DNA of 46,293 nucleotides. It comes from Candidatus Poribacteria bacterium (lineage in GTDB: Bacteria; Poribacteria; WGA-4E; WGA-3G). The notes beneath the pieces were generated by a model. The model was not told the origin of the DNA and made no database searches. It saw nothing but the letters and a program-made list of their open reading frames with translations. The stretch is taken from the NCBI GenBank assembly GCA_022821065.1, contig JAJEEK010000112.1:1-46293 (forward strand). Reading direction: 5' to 3'. The translations under genes and the position numbers were made by a program. This document shows, in pieces, positions 8,718 through 17,352 of the stretch; the stretch's first letter is position 1, and the number at the start of each line of letters is the position of its first letter.

Positions 8718-10616
8718 TTAGTCATCGCTTTCGGCAGTGACTGCGGCTTCGACAGAAACCTCCTGTTGTTTCTTCTTTTCACCCCACAAGCCGAGCCAGA
8801 AGATGAACCCGACGAGTGCGAAGAAGGCCACCATAATAATAGCGACCATATTTACTGCTTCGCTGAGAAGTGGTGTAAACGCGTCAACGGACGTATCCTG
8901 CATGACTCCAAAAATATGCCATGCCTCTCTGAGTCCTGACCGCGCGTATCCCATGAGTCCCATAAGCGATGTAAACGTAATCGCGATGAGGATCAAAACG
9001 TATTGCGAGCGATCTGTCATCTCTCCCCAATTGATAGTCCCAGATGTCGTGGCTTTGCGGTACATGAAGATGTCAACAACGGTGACGACCGCCATAACAG
9101 CGAGTGCGACGAGTACTTGATACGGGGTTAGGACATTGACGCGTAAATCCGTTGGGACACTAAACCCGACGATCCCGATCACCACAATTGCGACAGTCGC
9201 GAAGAAAAAGATGGAGGAAATCGCTATGTTTCCAACTTTTCCCCAACTGACTGTTGGTGTTTTCCCTGACCGGCGATAAAACAGAAAGCTCAAGAAAGTG
9301 GTAAGGATAATGATGTTAACAGCCGTATTTTTGGCAGTCATTAACCCGAACAATCCGAGGTGTGGATGGTTCGCGCCGCCCATCGCACTTAGTTCACTTG
9401 CGCTGGATATTTTTGAGAGGGTTCGCGGTGTCATCCACACAGCGACACAGAGGATGATGATGGTAATCATATACGGACGGTAGCGTGCATATATCTCCGC
9501 GCCCTGAATGCGTCCCATACCGGACCAAAGATAATAGTTTGCGCCGATGAAGAGGACCCCAATCATTACCGCTTGAATAATGAAGAGCCAAGAGAAGAGG
9601 CTTCCCATCATGTTGATCCCCATGGTGTTATTGAACATGTAGATTTCTCTACCGAGCCAATAACCGAGGAAAGGCAGCGGGATGAGTCCACAAAGTGCGA
9701 TGAAGTTTCCGGTATAGCCCATCCAATCGTAGTGTGCTTTGTCTTCTTTCGTCTTGGCGACGAGGAATCTGAATGCGGCGTAAGCTGCGACAATAGAGCC
9801 ACCGAAAGCGATGTTCCCGACGAGTCGATGGATATTAATCGGCATCCATGTAAAGTTGTTGACAGCATCCCAGACTGTCCCCATGAATTCGCCTGTTGTC
9901 TCGTTGTGGAGTGGTATCATTGAATGGTCCGTAACTCCCTCCATAACGGTTTCTGGTGTGAGTGAGGGATCTGCAGCCAATTGCTCCTCCATCCAAGATT
10001 TCTTCCGCATCTCAGAGAGGACGCCGTGCTGTGTTGCTGGACTTGTCTGGTAGCTCAACCAGGAATTAGAGACGAACATAATAGCGGTGCCCCACACGTT
10101 TAGTAAAACGCCGAGGAAGAGGTGCCACCCTTTATGTCTTCCTTGCATCTTATCCCATCCGTATGAGTAAAGGTAGAGCGTAAAGGTTTCACCGAAAAAT
10201 AGGACGACATAAAAAATCATCGTTGGTCCGAATATACCGCTGAGTTTACTCATCACCTTCGGATAGCACCAGATGAGGATAAAGACGAGGACCCCACCGA
10301 GCAAGGCTGTTGTCGAAAACGCGCCCATACAGAGTTTAATAAACTCCTGTGCCATCCGATCATATCGTTCGTCCTTGGTTCTCCATCCAATAAATTCGAT
10401 GATAACGGCAAACATTGGGACCCCGAGAATAAAGGATCCGAATAAGAGGTGGAGTTGTGCGGCGATCCACGCTGCGTTTCGGCTGCCGATTTTCGGGAAT
10501 TCTCGGTATTCCGCCTCGGTCACGTCCTGTGCGAACGCTGGAGCGATAGCCAATACGGCATAAAAGGCGAGCAAACAACCAAGTATGAGATAGCGTCTCT
10601 TTTTAGATATTTTCAT
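8718..10616 (-). CDS. CydA-like (cytochrome bd superfamily) oxidase subunit without CydB
   Basis: The 632-aa protein has a signal-like N-terminus ending in APAFAQ (24-30) and about a dozen predicted helices. Conserved CydA landmarks are visible: H56 in the first helix (AAQLHLLFGS), a glutamate at 143 (FFGETFTLYLYSYGWDK) and H263 (INIHRLVGNIAFGG), all in heme-ligand-like contexts. The GRQPW motif and a recognisable Q-loop, expected in quinol oxidases, are not seen; the region reads VWMTPRTL. There is no CydB gene in the window. Nitrospira-type bd-like oxidases share these traits and have been proposed to draw electrons from c-type cytochromes. The many cytochromes and cupredoxins around it favour that here, but oxygen reduction is unproven. 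Confidence 0.85.
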   Translation of the reverse strand: MKISKKRRYLILGCLLAFYAVLAIAPAFAQDVTEAEYREFPKIGSRNAAWIAAQLHLLFGSFILGVPMFAVIIEFIGWRTKDERYDRMAQEFIKLCMGAFSTTALLGGVLVFILIWCYPKVMSKLSGIFGPTMIFYVVLFFGETFTLYLYSYGWDKMQGRHKGWHLFLGVLLNVWGTAIMFVSNSWLSYQTSPATQHGVLSEMRKKSWMEEQLAADPSLTPETVMEGVTDHSMIPLHNETTGEFMGTVWDAVNNFTWMPINIHRLVGNIAFGGSIVAAYAAFRFLVAKTKEDKAHYDWMGYTGNFIALCGLIPLPFLGYWLGREIYMFNNTMGINMMGSLFSWLFIIQAVMIGVLFIGANYYLWSGMGRIQGAEIYARYRPYMITIIILCVAVWMTPRTLSKISSASELSAMGGANHPHLGLFGLMTAKNTAVNIIILTTFLSFLFYRRSGKTPTVSWGKVGNIAISSIFFFATVAIVVIGIVGFSVPTDLRVNVLTPYQVLVALAVMAVVTVVDIFMYRKATTSGTINWGEMTDRSQYVLILIAITFTSLMGLMGYARSGLREAWHIFGVMQDTSVDAFTPLLSEAVNMVAIIMVAFFALVGFIFWLGLWGEKKKQQEVSVEAAVTAESDD

Positions 10617-10740
10617 GGCTTTCAGCTGTCAGCTATCGGCTGTCAGCAGGATCCCTTTCAGTTTTCTGAACCACTCAAATCAAACAGACTATCAGCCATC
10701 AACTTTCGGTGATCAGCAAAGGAGATTTCTCGCTGACCCC
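10617..10740. repeat. Family-2 spacer repeat, copy c
   Basis: Runs of CAGCTGTCAGCTATCGGCTGTCAGC on the left and ATCAGCCATCA...GGTGATCAGCAAAGGAGA on the right fill the gap between the cupredoxin and the CydA-like gene. The repeat runs directly up to the CydA-like ATG, so no standard Shine-Dalgarno is left there. Confidence 0.45.
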
Positions 10741-10760
10741 CGAAGGCTGGCTGTTGCCTG

Positions 10761-11513
10761 TTATTTTTCTGCTTTTTTCTTAAAATCAGCACTCGTAAAG
10801 TTGACGTTGACATCACCATCGGCGGTAACTTCAACGGTTTTATTTGCTGAGCCGAGTTCTTCATGCCATGCGATGACGCGTACTCTACCGGCAGGCACAT
10901 TTTCGATTGTGTATTTCCCCGTATCTTCAGATTTTTCATATGCATCCGAACCGAGCCACTTGCCTTCAGCGTCTTTATAGCCGGTGACTGCAAAGAAGTT
11001 GTTAGGAACAGCGACGATGTAGCCGGTCATCCATGCGTGAATATCACATGTGAATTTAATTTCTTCAGCTTTTGCGATTGTATGGGGGATAACGACCCCG
11101 GGCTTGGGAATTTGAATGTTGGGTGCCTCATTCTTCTGTGCGTGAGAATGGACGTTGTGTGCTACTGGATCGCTGGAAGTAAGGTCTACGGTGGCACCGA
11201 CAGGGACTGCCAAGACGTGCGGAGAGTAAGCGCATCCGACTTGGTCCATAACTGGGTTCTTCTCTGGTAATGTTACTTCTGCTCGGCGGACGCGTGCGTA
11301 AATAACAACATTCTTGATGCCTTTGCCTTTTGAAACAACGAGTGCTTCGGATTTTGTGCCGTTTACAGCGTCAACGCAATGCTGGTCTTTTGTAGCTGTT
11401 AGTGTTGGCCGTTCTGGGGCATCACCTTCATACATGACGGTGCCGGTAATATTGCCAGCGAACGCCACACTTGCGAGCATCGCAAAAGCGAGCAAAGTCA
11501 TTAGGGTTTTCAT
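10761..11513 (-). CDS. Periplasmic blue-copper (cupredoxin-like) protein, second paralogue
   Basis: This 250-aa protein has a short signal peptide (about 1-19) and a candidate type-1 copper site H119 (PVAHNVH), C156, H159 and M162 in CDIHAWM. A carboxypeptidase-regulatory-like C-terminal module (KYTIENVPAGRVRVIAWHEE) follows. The layout matches the protein at 2908-3699, so the locus carries a duplicated carrier. It is encoded directly upstream of the CydA-like gene, which suggests the pair work together, just as the other copy lies upstream of the coxB side. The ATG at 11513 follows AAGGAG by eight bases. Confidence 0.83.
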   Translation of the reverse strand: MKTLMTLLAFAMLASVAFAGNITGTVMYEGDAPERPTLTATKDQHCVDAVNGTKSEALVVSKGKGIKNVVIYARVRRAEVTLPEKNPVMDQVGCAYSPHVLAVPVGATVDLTSSDPVAHNVHSHAQKNEAPNIQIPKPGVVIPHTIAKAEEIKFTCDIHAWMTGYIVAVPNNFFAVTGYKDAEGKWLGSDAYEKSEDTGKYTIENVPAGRVRVIAWHEELGSANKTVEVTADGDVNVNFTSADFKKKAEK

Positions 11514-11672
11514 GATTATTTTCTCCTTTTTTGGTTTAAATTCATTCTGTAATATATTAACATTACAAAAATACTAAGTGCAAATAAAAAGACCGAAAAT
11601 CCAAGGAAATCCAGTTTTTAGTTATCAACAGTTCATGAGAGTCGTGACTCGAAGATCGTATCTACAACGAAC

Positions 11673-11791
11673 GGGACTTACGCAATTTTGAGTGTAGGCG
11701 GTTCTGTCATAAGAAAGTTTTCGGAAAACACAGTGTTTTGGCAGCACAAACTAACAGTTTGTGGTACAAAAGCGCAGCAGGCGTAAGTCCT
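11673..11791. repeat. MITE-like family-1 element, copy A
   Basis: It has ends GGACTTACGCAATTTT and GGCGTAAGTCCT. The interior holds the family hairpin CACAAACT-AAC-AGTTTGTG. It lies in the 335-base gap between two genes of the respiratory locus. The rest of the gap (11514-11672 and 11792-11848) shows only AT-rich sequence. Confidence 0.8.
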
Positions 11792-11848
11792 AACGAAGAC
11801 TCGATAATTCCGTTTAAAATTCGCTTTTTAACGACCACCTCTTTGACG

Positions 11849-12205
11849 CTACGGACGGAACATCTCTTTAATATAATCGAGAATCTCACGTTGCTCTTCA
11901 TCATTGAGATAGTAGTGAAAAGCTGGCATATCGTCCTTTCCGTCGTTAATGCTATCCAGCAATTGTTCGTCGTCGTGCATCTCCCAGAGACTGTTGTCTG
12001 TTAGATCCGCTGGGTCCAATTTTTTGAATCGGCCGATCCGTCCGTTCCCTTGTCCATCGTTTCCGTGGCACCCGGCACAGTATCGCGCGTACTTGTATTC
12101 AATTTGCGTTGCATATTTCGTGCTCGGATCTACCTGTCTACCCAACCAGATCAAACCGTTGAGCCACACAATAATCATGACGATAACAACAGCAAGGTGT
12201 CTCAT
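11849..12205 (-). CDS. Small membrane-tethered monoheme cytochrome c
   Basis: The 118-aa protein has an uncleaved-looking N-terminal helix (5-22) and one heme motif, CAGCH (43-47), with a likely axial Met in DDMPAFHYY near 93. The domain ends with the usual helix (DEEQREILDYIKEMF). Its size and position, directly after the octaheme cytochrome, suit a mobile or tethered carrier between the b6-type complex and oxidases. A family-2 repeat abuts its ATG, which has no clear Shine-Dalgarno, so translation may depend on coupling or on leader structure. Confidence 0.85.
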   Translation of the reverse strand: MRHLAVVIVMIIVWLNGLIWLGRQVDPSTKYATQIEYKYARYCAGCHGNDGQGNGRIGRFKKLDPADLTDNSLWEMHDDEQLLDSINDGKDDMPAFHYYLNDEEQREILDYIKEMFRP

Positions 12206-12323
12206 AATAGTTGTCAGTTGTCAGTACGATTTTTCTGCGAAAAATCTTTCAGTGGTCAGAAAGCGGAAACCTTAGAACTATCAAAAACCTCTTGTAACTG
12301 ACAACTGATGATTGATAACTATT
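12206..12323. repeat. Family-2 spacer repeat, copy d
   Basis: Ends AATAGTTGTCA (12206-12216) and TGATAACTATT (12313-12323) are inverted with one mismatch. It also carries the ACAAGAGGTTTTTGAT motif on the minus strand. It fills the intercistronic gap exactly: its right end supplies the octaheme gene's TAA stop and its left end touches the next ATG. Confidence 0.6.
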
Positions 12324-15300
12324 AACGTCCCAATGAGATGAGATAATCTCGGACGAGTTGAATCTGTTTTTCAGCGTCATTTCCAGCATATCCATCAACT
12401 GGCATATATTGTCCACCGACGAGTGGCCAGGCTTGTGGCATCGCCGTTCCGGGTTGGAATGCTTGTGGATCCTTCATCCAATCAATGAGCCAATCGGGTT
12501 TGAGCCTATCCTTTGCCAACGAGAGATCCGGGCGTCCGGCCTTGTCGCTGCCTTCAGGAATAACCTCACCCTGTGAAGGGTGACAAGAGATACACTGGAG
12601 TTCATCGAATATCTGTTTACCAACTCGCAGTTCAGCAGTTGTAGGGGTCGGCGTTTCGAGCGTCTCATACGGGAACGGTTCATCGTCAAGTGCTGAGAAG
12701 TACTTAACAAGCGTCGTCGCGTCGTCATCGGACAGCTCAAATGTCGGCATCCGTACTTTGAGTCCATAGCGAATCTCAGACGGCTCTTTAAGGAATTCAA
12801 ACAACCAATCTGGATAGACTCTTGCGCCCTGTGATTTTAAGGGTGGCGGTGCAAACTGTTCGGCAACCATCTCACTGAGTCCTTCATGTGCTATAATAAC
12901 GTCGCGATAACCGCCGCCCGCGCCTTCAATTTCGTGGCAGCCGCTGCAGTTATACTTTTTGACGAGTCGTCTACCGGCATCAATTCGGTTCAATTTCTCG
13001 GTTCGGTTATGGATATAACTGAGCGGATATTTTTCGGGTTGAAAACTTTTCAGAAGTACAGCAAGTGCCTTTGCCTCTTCGTCGTCAATCTGGAAGACGG
13101 GCATCCGAGAGACAATACGGCGGGTTTGATAACGTCTCGGGTCGGTAATTTTACCGATTGTCCAACCTGTCCAACTATGCTCAACGTCTACTGTATCGCC
13201 GAAGTCAAGTTCATCAGCGAGTTTCGCTCCGAATTCTCCGAGGTCCGCCCCGACTTTCGATTCATTTTCAAAACCGGGAATTTCGTGGCAACCGAAACAT
13301 CCGTAAGTTCTAACAAGTGCCTCGCCTTCCTTGGGATCTACTTCACCGATGGATTCGCTCGCTGAGTTAGGCGTTGCTTTCTGTAAACTCATGAGATAAG
13401 CAACAACGTTGTTAAGTTCGCGATTACTTAGCCGCAAGCTGGGCATACTGGTATCGGGGTCATAAGCCTTCGGGTCACTAATCCATTGACGGAGGTAATT
13501 CGGCGTGACCTTCGCGCCGACACTGTCAAGTGCTGGCCCGAAATCGCTCCCTAAACCGTCAACAGCATGGCATGTCAGACAACCGACAGTTTTAACGGTT
13601 TCCTCACCTGCTGTAATAGCACTCTCAGATTGGGAATAATTTGCTGAGGATTCGTCAAGGTTTGTATCGTTCATCGTCGCGAGGTAAGCTGCGATAGATT
13701 TCACTTCATCAACGATCCGGACAACAGAGCCATCCGGGTACGGATATTCAGTGCCATCGTCTGTTTTGATCAGGATACCGTTGGCGGTTTTCGTAACAAC
13801 ACCTGTACGGGTTCCGCCGTTCTTGAGGTAGACGACCTGGCTCATACCGTCAGCAGGGAAGAAGTTCGGCATTATCGCATTTGGCAGATATGCCTCGGGT
13901 TTCTTAATCCAATTCTCCAGCCAAGCGGTATCCTTCACCTTACTGCCGACCTTCGCAAGCGATGGCCCGACTTTGGCAATATTTTCGATTGCACTATACC
14001 CTTCTACAGCGTGGCAACCGTGGCAGCCGAGGTCTTCAAAGACTGCTAACCCTTTCGTGAGATTCGGTGCGTAGTCTACGGGTGCATCGGTATCAGTATC
14101 GACACCATAATCCAACATCATCACGCCATCGTGGCAACGCCGACAATTAGACTCCATATACCCTTTGGTCTCCTCGGACGTTCTGCCGGTATGTTCATCT
14201 AATCCGAGTACAGGGCTGAGCCAGTATTCAGCATGCGTTAGTGCATGGGCAGATTTCGCTGTTAAAGCTTGTCCTTGTCCACCGTGGCACGGCGTACATC
14301 CAAATCTATCAACGGGGTGCATCGCGAGCAGAACATCTCGGTGTGGATGCGTCTGGAGGACAGATCGGTAACTGGTGTCATAAGAAATATCGACTTCACC
14401 GAAGACATCAACATCAGTAAATGTAAGGGTTCCGTTTTCTTCCAAAGTATATTCGTCTGGTTCAGCATCGAACCCATCAATTGTGATGCTCTCACTCCCT
14501 ACTTTAACGCTTGAATGCTCGAGGCGGTGTACGACTGGATTTTCGCCATCTCCTTCAACTTCAAAAATTTCTTGTGCGGACTGTTCATAGCCAGCTCTAT
14601 CCGCAGAGAAATGGCATGTTGCACAGCGGTCCGCGGTATAATCAAAATCTTCAAGATAGTATTGTGTAATGCTTCGCGTTTGACGGAACGGGTTTTCCAA
14701 TAGGCTCCCGAGGAAAGTGCGCTTGATACCACCGACTGAACTCAGTTTTTCTTGTAGACGATCGACTTCATCGTATTTTGCTTTGTCGGCTTGTAGTGCT
14801 TGAAGGGATGCTTGCGCAGCAGCGATGCCGTCAAGGATTTCAGGGTCTGTAGCGTTATATTTCTGAGCGATGAGGTAAGTGCTGAGTGCAAGTCGTGGGT
14901 CGTTATTAGCTTGATAGAATTGTGCCAAGCCTTTGTTAGCATCAGCGAAAGCTGCTTCCGCCCCCAAGACAGCCTCAGTGAGTTCACCTTCAATGCTGGA
15001 TTCAAGTTCAGCGAGTTTCTTTTCCCATTTGTCAACGGTCTCGTTATGTCTCCCTTTTGCTTCGTGGAGGCTATGCTGATACTTATAGTTAATTGCGTCG
15101 GATTCGCTCTGCCGGAATTTTCGTTCCTGCAGTGCTTCGTCCAATGCGACCTGAGTTCTCTTGACCTCTTCCGTCAATCCACTTAATTCTTTAGCATCGG
15201 GTTTTTGAGGCGTGGTGAGTTCGGGCAAAGCCAACTTTGCCTTTTCCAATTCCGCGTATGTCTTGTCATATTCATATTGATAAAACTGCTGCTGGATCTG

Positions 15301-15450
15301 TTTCCATGGACGTCGCGTGATCATTTCACTCCAGAACCCCCAGAGGGTTACGAGTCCCAACAGTCCTGACAAAATAAAGAACAAAGCAGAATACGATTTA
15401 TTTTCAGCGGGAATCTCTTTTTTGTTCTGCACGAACTTTACTACCTCCAT
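12322..15450 (-). CDS. Membrane-anchored octaheme cytochrome c with N-terminal coiled coil
   Basis: The 1042-aa protein has eight CXXCH motifs starting near residues 276, 385, 436, 476, 624, 718, 835 and 953. One membrane helix (about 21-41) precedes a long helical, coiled-coil/TPR-like region (about 55-240). The last five hemes sit in repeated small cytochrome c domains with SMP, RMP and AMP Met motifs. A beta insert (about 537-582: VYLKNGG.., GVVTKTANGILIKT) splits one domain and resembles that in the protein at 6631-8142. It follows the cytochrome b genes and likely replaces cytochrome c1/f as electron acceptor of the complex (inference). A GTG six codons inside is an alternative start after GGAGG. 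Confidence 0.88.
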   Translation of the reverse strand: MEVVKFVQNKKEIPAENKSYSALFFILSGLLGLVTLWGFWSEMITRRPWKQIQQQFYQYEYDKTYAELEKAKLALPELTTPQKPDAKELSGLTEEVKRTQVALDEALQERKFRQSESDAINYKYQHSLHEAKGRHNETVDKWEKKLAELESSIEGELTEAVLGAEAAFADANKGLAQFYQANNDPRLALSTYLIAQKYNATDPEILDGIAAAQASLQALQADKAKYDEVDRLQEKLSSVGGIKRTFLGSLLENPFRQTRSITQYYLEDFDYTADRCATCHFSADRAGYEQSAQEIFEVEGDGENPVVHRLEHSSVKVGSESITIDGFDAEPDEYTLEENGTLTFTDVDVFGEVDISYDTSYRSVLQTHPHRDVLLAMHPVDRFGCTPCHGGQGQALTAKSAHALTHAEYWLSPVLGLDEHTGRTSEETKGYMESNCRRCHDGVMMLDYGVDTDTDAPVDYAPNLTKGLAVFEDLGCHGCHAVEGYSAIENIAKVGPSLAKVGSKVKDTAWLENWIKKPEAYLPNAIMPNFFPADGMSQVVYLKNGGTRTGVVTKTANGILIKTDDGTEYPYPDGSVVRIVDEVKSIAAYLATMNDTNLDESSANYSQSESAITAGEETVKTVGCLTCHAVDGLGSDFGPALDSVGAKVTPNYLRQWISDPKAYDPDTSMPSLRLSNRELNNVVAYLMSLQKATPNSASESIGEVDPKEGEALVRTYGCFGCHEIPGFENESKVGADLGEFGAKLADELDFGDTVDVEHSWTGWTIGKITDPRRYQTRRIVSRMPVFQIDDEEAKALAVLLKSFQPEKYPLSYIHNRTEKLNRIDAGRRLVKKYNCSGCHEIEGAGGGYRDVIIAHEGLSEMVAEQFAPPPLKSQGARVYPDWLFEFLKEPSEIRYGLKVRMPTFELSDDDATTLVKYFSALDDEPFPYETLETPTPTTAELRVGKQIFDELQCISCHPSQGEVIPEGSDKAGRPDLSLAKDRLKPDWLIDWMKDPQAFQPGTAMPQAWPLVGGQYMPVDGYAGNDAEKQIQLVRDYLISLGR

Positions 15451-15509
15451 GTCAATTGATACGATACGATGTCATTACCTACAAACCGCCCGCGTGCGAG
15501 CCATACCTG

Positions 15510-16376
15510 CTAAATGTTGAACCACGGTGACACCCAGATGTATTTCACATTGAAAAATATTCGCAAGATCATTTTTATTGGGAGTGCGAGCATCGTCAAG
15601 AAGAGGAACGAGACAATGATATATCGAACGAGCCCGAGCTCCTGTAAGAAATCGCTGGTTTTATGTTTCCATAAATAGACGATGGGTCCGAGTGCGAAAT
15701 AACCGGCGACGACGACGAACCCGAAAAAGTTCGCGGTATTCGCGTCGCGAATCCCGAAAAGATAGGATAAATTCACGTTGGTTAGCGGAACAACGAGGTG
15801 CGGATCCCAATACTCCCACGGTGCGAAGAAGTTCCACCCCGGCCCCCTGAGGAACGTCCCGACGATCATAAGCACGATCCACAGGATGATAAATCCGAAG
15901 GAGAATACAGCGAGCGCGAAGGGACGTTCTTTGATAGTATAATATCCCTTACCCTTTGGATTTGTGTCAATGTAAGGTATCGCGATCAAGCCTGCGATAA
16001 TCAATCCTGGGAGTACAACACCAGCGATCCAGGGATCGAAGTAGACGAGCATCTCTTGAAGCGCGAGGAAATACCATGGTGCTTTGGACGGGTTTGGCGT
16101 TTTTGTCGGATCGCTCGGTTCTTCGAGTGGGGCGTCAATCATAATTGACCAGACCCCTAACACCAGCATAACGATAATTGCGCAAATAAACTCGTTTCTG
16201 CAGAGATAGGGCCAGACATAGACCTTATCATTAAGATGAGCATCCGATGGCACCCCGGTTTTATCTGTCTGCCGTGCTTGCCGGTATGAGAGCCACATGA
16301 AATAGGGTATCAAAAAGAGAATAGCAACAATAGGGACGTTATCGGGTTTCGTCACCAGTGCTATAAAATGCTCCAT
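15510..16376 (-). CDS. Cytochrome b C-terminal half / subunit IV-like protein of a Rieske-b complex
   Basis: The 288-aa protein corresponds to the C-terminal half of cytochrome b, which shapes the quinol-oxidation site. The usual PEWY is KAPWYF (98-103), a form seen in several non-proteobacterial complexes. An extra N-terminal helix (about 13-30) and additional C-terminal helices make it longer than plant-type PetD (about 160 aa). It pairs with the b6-like gene 89 bases upstream, so the cytochrome b is split. I chose the ATG at 16376 because AAGGAG sits eight bases upstream; a TTG six codons earlier would place the ribosome site inside the gene. Confidence 0.88.
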   Translation of the reverse strand: MEHFIALVTKPDNVPIVAILFLIPYFMWLSYRQARQTDKTGVPSDAHLNDKVYVWPYLCRNEFICAIIVMLVLGVWSIMIDAPLEEPSDPTKTPNPSKAPWYFLALQEMLVYFDPWIAGVVLPGLIIAGLIAIPYIDTNPKGKGYYTIKERPFALAVFSFGFIILWIVLMIVGTFLRGPGWNFFAPWEYWDPHLVVPLTNVNLSYLFGIRDANTANFFGFVVVAGYFALGPIVYLWKHKTSDFLQELGLVRYIIVSFLFLTMLALPIKMILRIFFNVKYIWVSPWFNI

Positions 16377-16465
16377 ATTATTCTGCTCCTTCAAAGATAG
16401 GGTTCCTTACTCGTGGTAACAGAAACCGCGTTCCGCTGCGAAAAAGATTTATTTTCCAATTCCGT

Positions 16466-17236
16466 TTATAGCGGTCCGGAGATACCTCCATCTTTACGTA
16501 CGCGCCAGAAATGCAGTGCCATCAAGGCACTCGCCAAAAGTGGTACTGCGACGCAGTGTAAGATGTAGAACCTCAAAAGTGTTGAGGGTCCAACGATTGT
16601 GCCTGCCAATAGTGCGAACCGGACATCGTTTGATTGTGTGATTTCGGTTGGTGCAAACGGGCCTTCGTGTCCCAACACAGGCGTTGCCCGTGCCATGTTT
16701 GTCCCGACAGTCACAGCCCAAAAAGCCAATTGGTCCCAGGGTAGCAGGTATCCCGTGAAACTCAGGAAAAATGTAACGAGTAAGAGGATGACCCCGACTG
16801 CCCAGTTGAATTCTCTCGGTTTCTTATAGGACCCGGTCAAGAAGACCCTGAACATGTGTAACATAACCGAAATAACCATGCCGTGTGCTGCCCATCGGTG
16901 CATGTTGCGTAGGAGCATACCGAACGGGATGTCAAATTCGAGGTATTGCACATCGTGGAAAGCATATTCGGCTGTCGGGCGGTAATAGAACATCAGGAGC
17001 ACACCGGTAACAGCGGTCACAAGGAACATGAGGAAGGTGATACCTCCCATGCACCATGTAAATCTGAAGTTGAGTGCATGGCGAGAAATCCGGGGAGGAT
17101 GTAGATGCAGCCAGACGTTTTGGAGGACTTGTAAGGTATAACGACGACCTGTATTTTCATATCCGTGGCGGAAAATAGAGCGCCAAATATCGGAATTCGT
17201 AATTTTCTCTTTGAGCCCTTTACGTTCTTCGTTCAT
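16466..17236 (-). CDS. Cytochrome b6-type subunit of a Rieske-b complex
   Basis: This 256-aa protein holds the two heme b groups. Ligands are H113 and H127 (14 apart; MHRW, LHMFR) and H227 and H242 (15 apart; ILH, LHFWRVRKDGG), the b6-type spacing. C62 in FTWCMGGITF aligns with the cysteine that attaches the extra heme c_n (c_i) in cytochrome b6, so this complex may carry it too. The family oxidises quinol and feeds the Rieske protein and a c-type acceptor. The ATG at 17236 is the likeliest start; a TTG frame extends 10 codons upstream but adds no recognisable family sequence. Confidence 0.92.
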   Translation of the reverse strand: MNEERKGLKEKITNSDIWRSIFRHGYENTGRRYTLQVLQNVWLHLHPPRISRHALNFRFTWCMGGITFLMFLVTAVTGVLLMFYYRPTAEYAFHDVQYLEFDIPFGMLLRNMHRWAAHGMVISVMLHMFRVFLTGSYKKPREFNWAVGVILLLVTFFLSFTGYLLPWDQLAFWAVTVGTNMARATPVLGHEGPFAPTEITQSNDVRFALLAGTIVGPSTLLRFYILHCVAVPLLASALMALHFWRVRKDGGISGPL

Positions 17237-17352
17237 ATTTTTTATAGCAAGCTCCGACGTGCCCAAGTTAAAATAGTGGTTTTCGAGATATGCGACATCT
17301 CCAAAACGCCTTTTTTATTTGCTCGGAGCTAGGCGCGAATGCTCTCCTTTCT

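Noticed and set aside
8718..10616. Ordinary cytochrome bd quinol oxidase (CydAB)
   Set aside because: No cydB gene adjoins it and the GRQPW/Q-loop region is not recognisable.
17247..17331. Inverted AGCTCCGA/TCGGAGCT pair between the Rieske and b6 genes
   Set aside because: Only an 8-bp stem with a loop of about 70 bases; too weak to call a terminator or regulatory structure.
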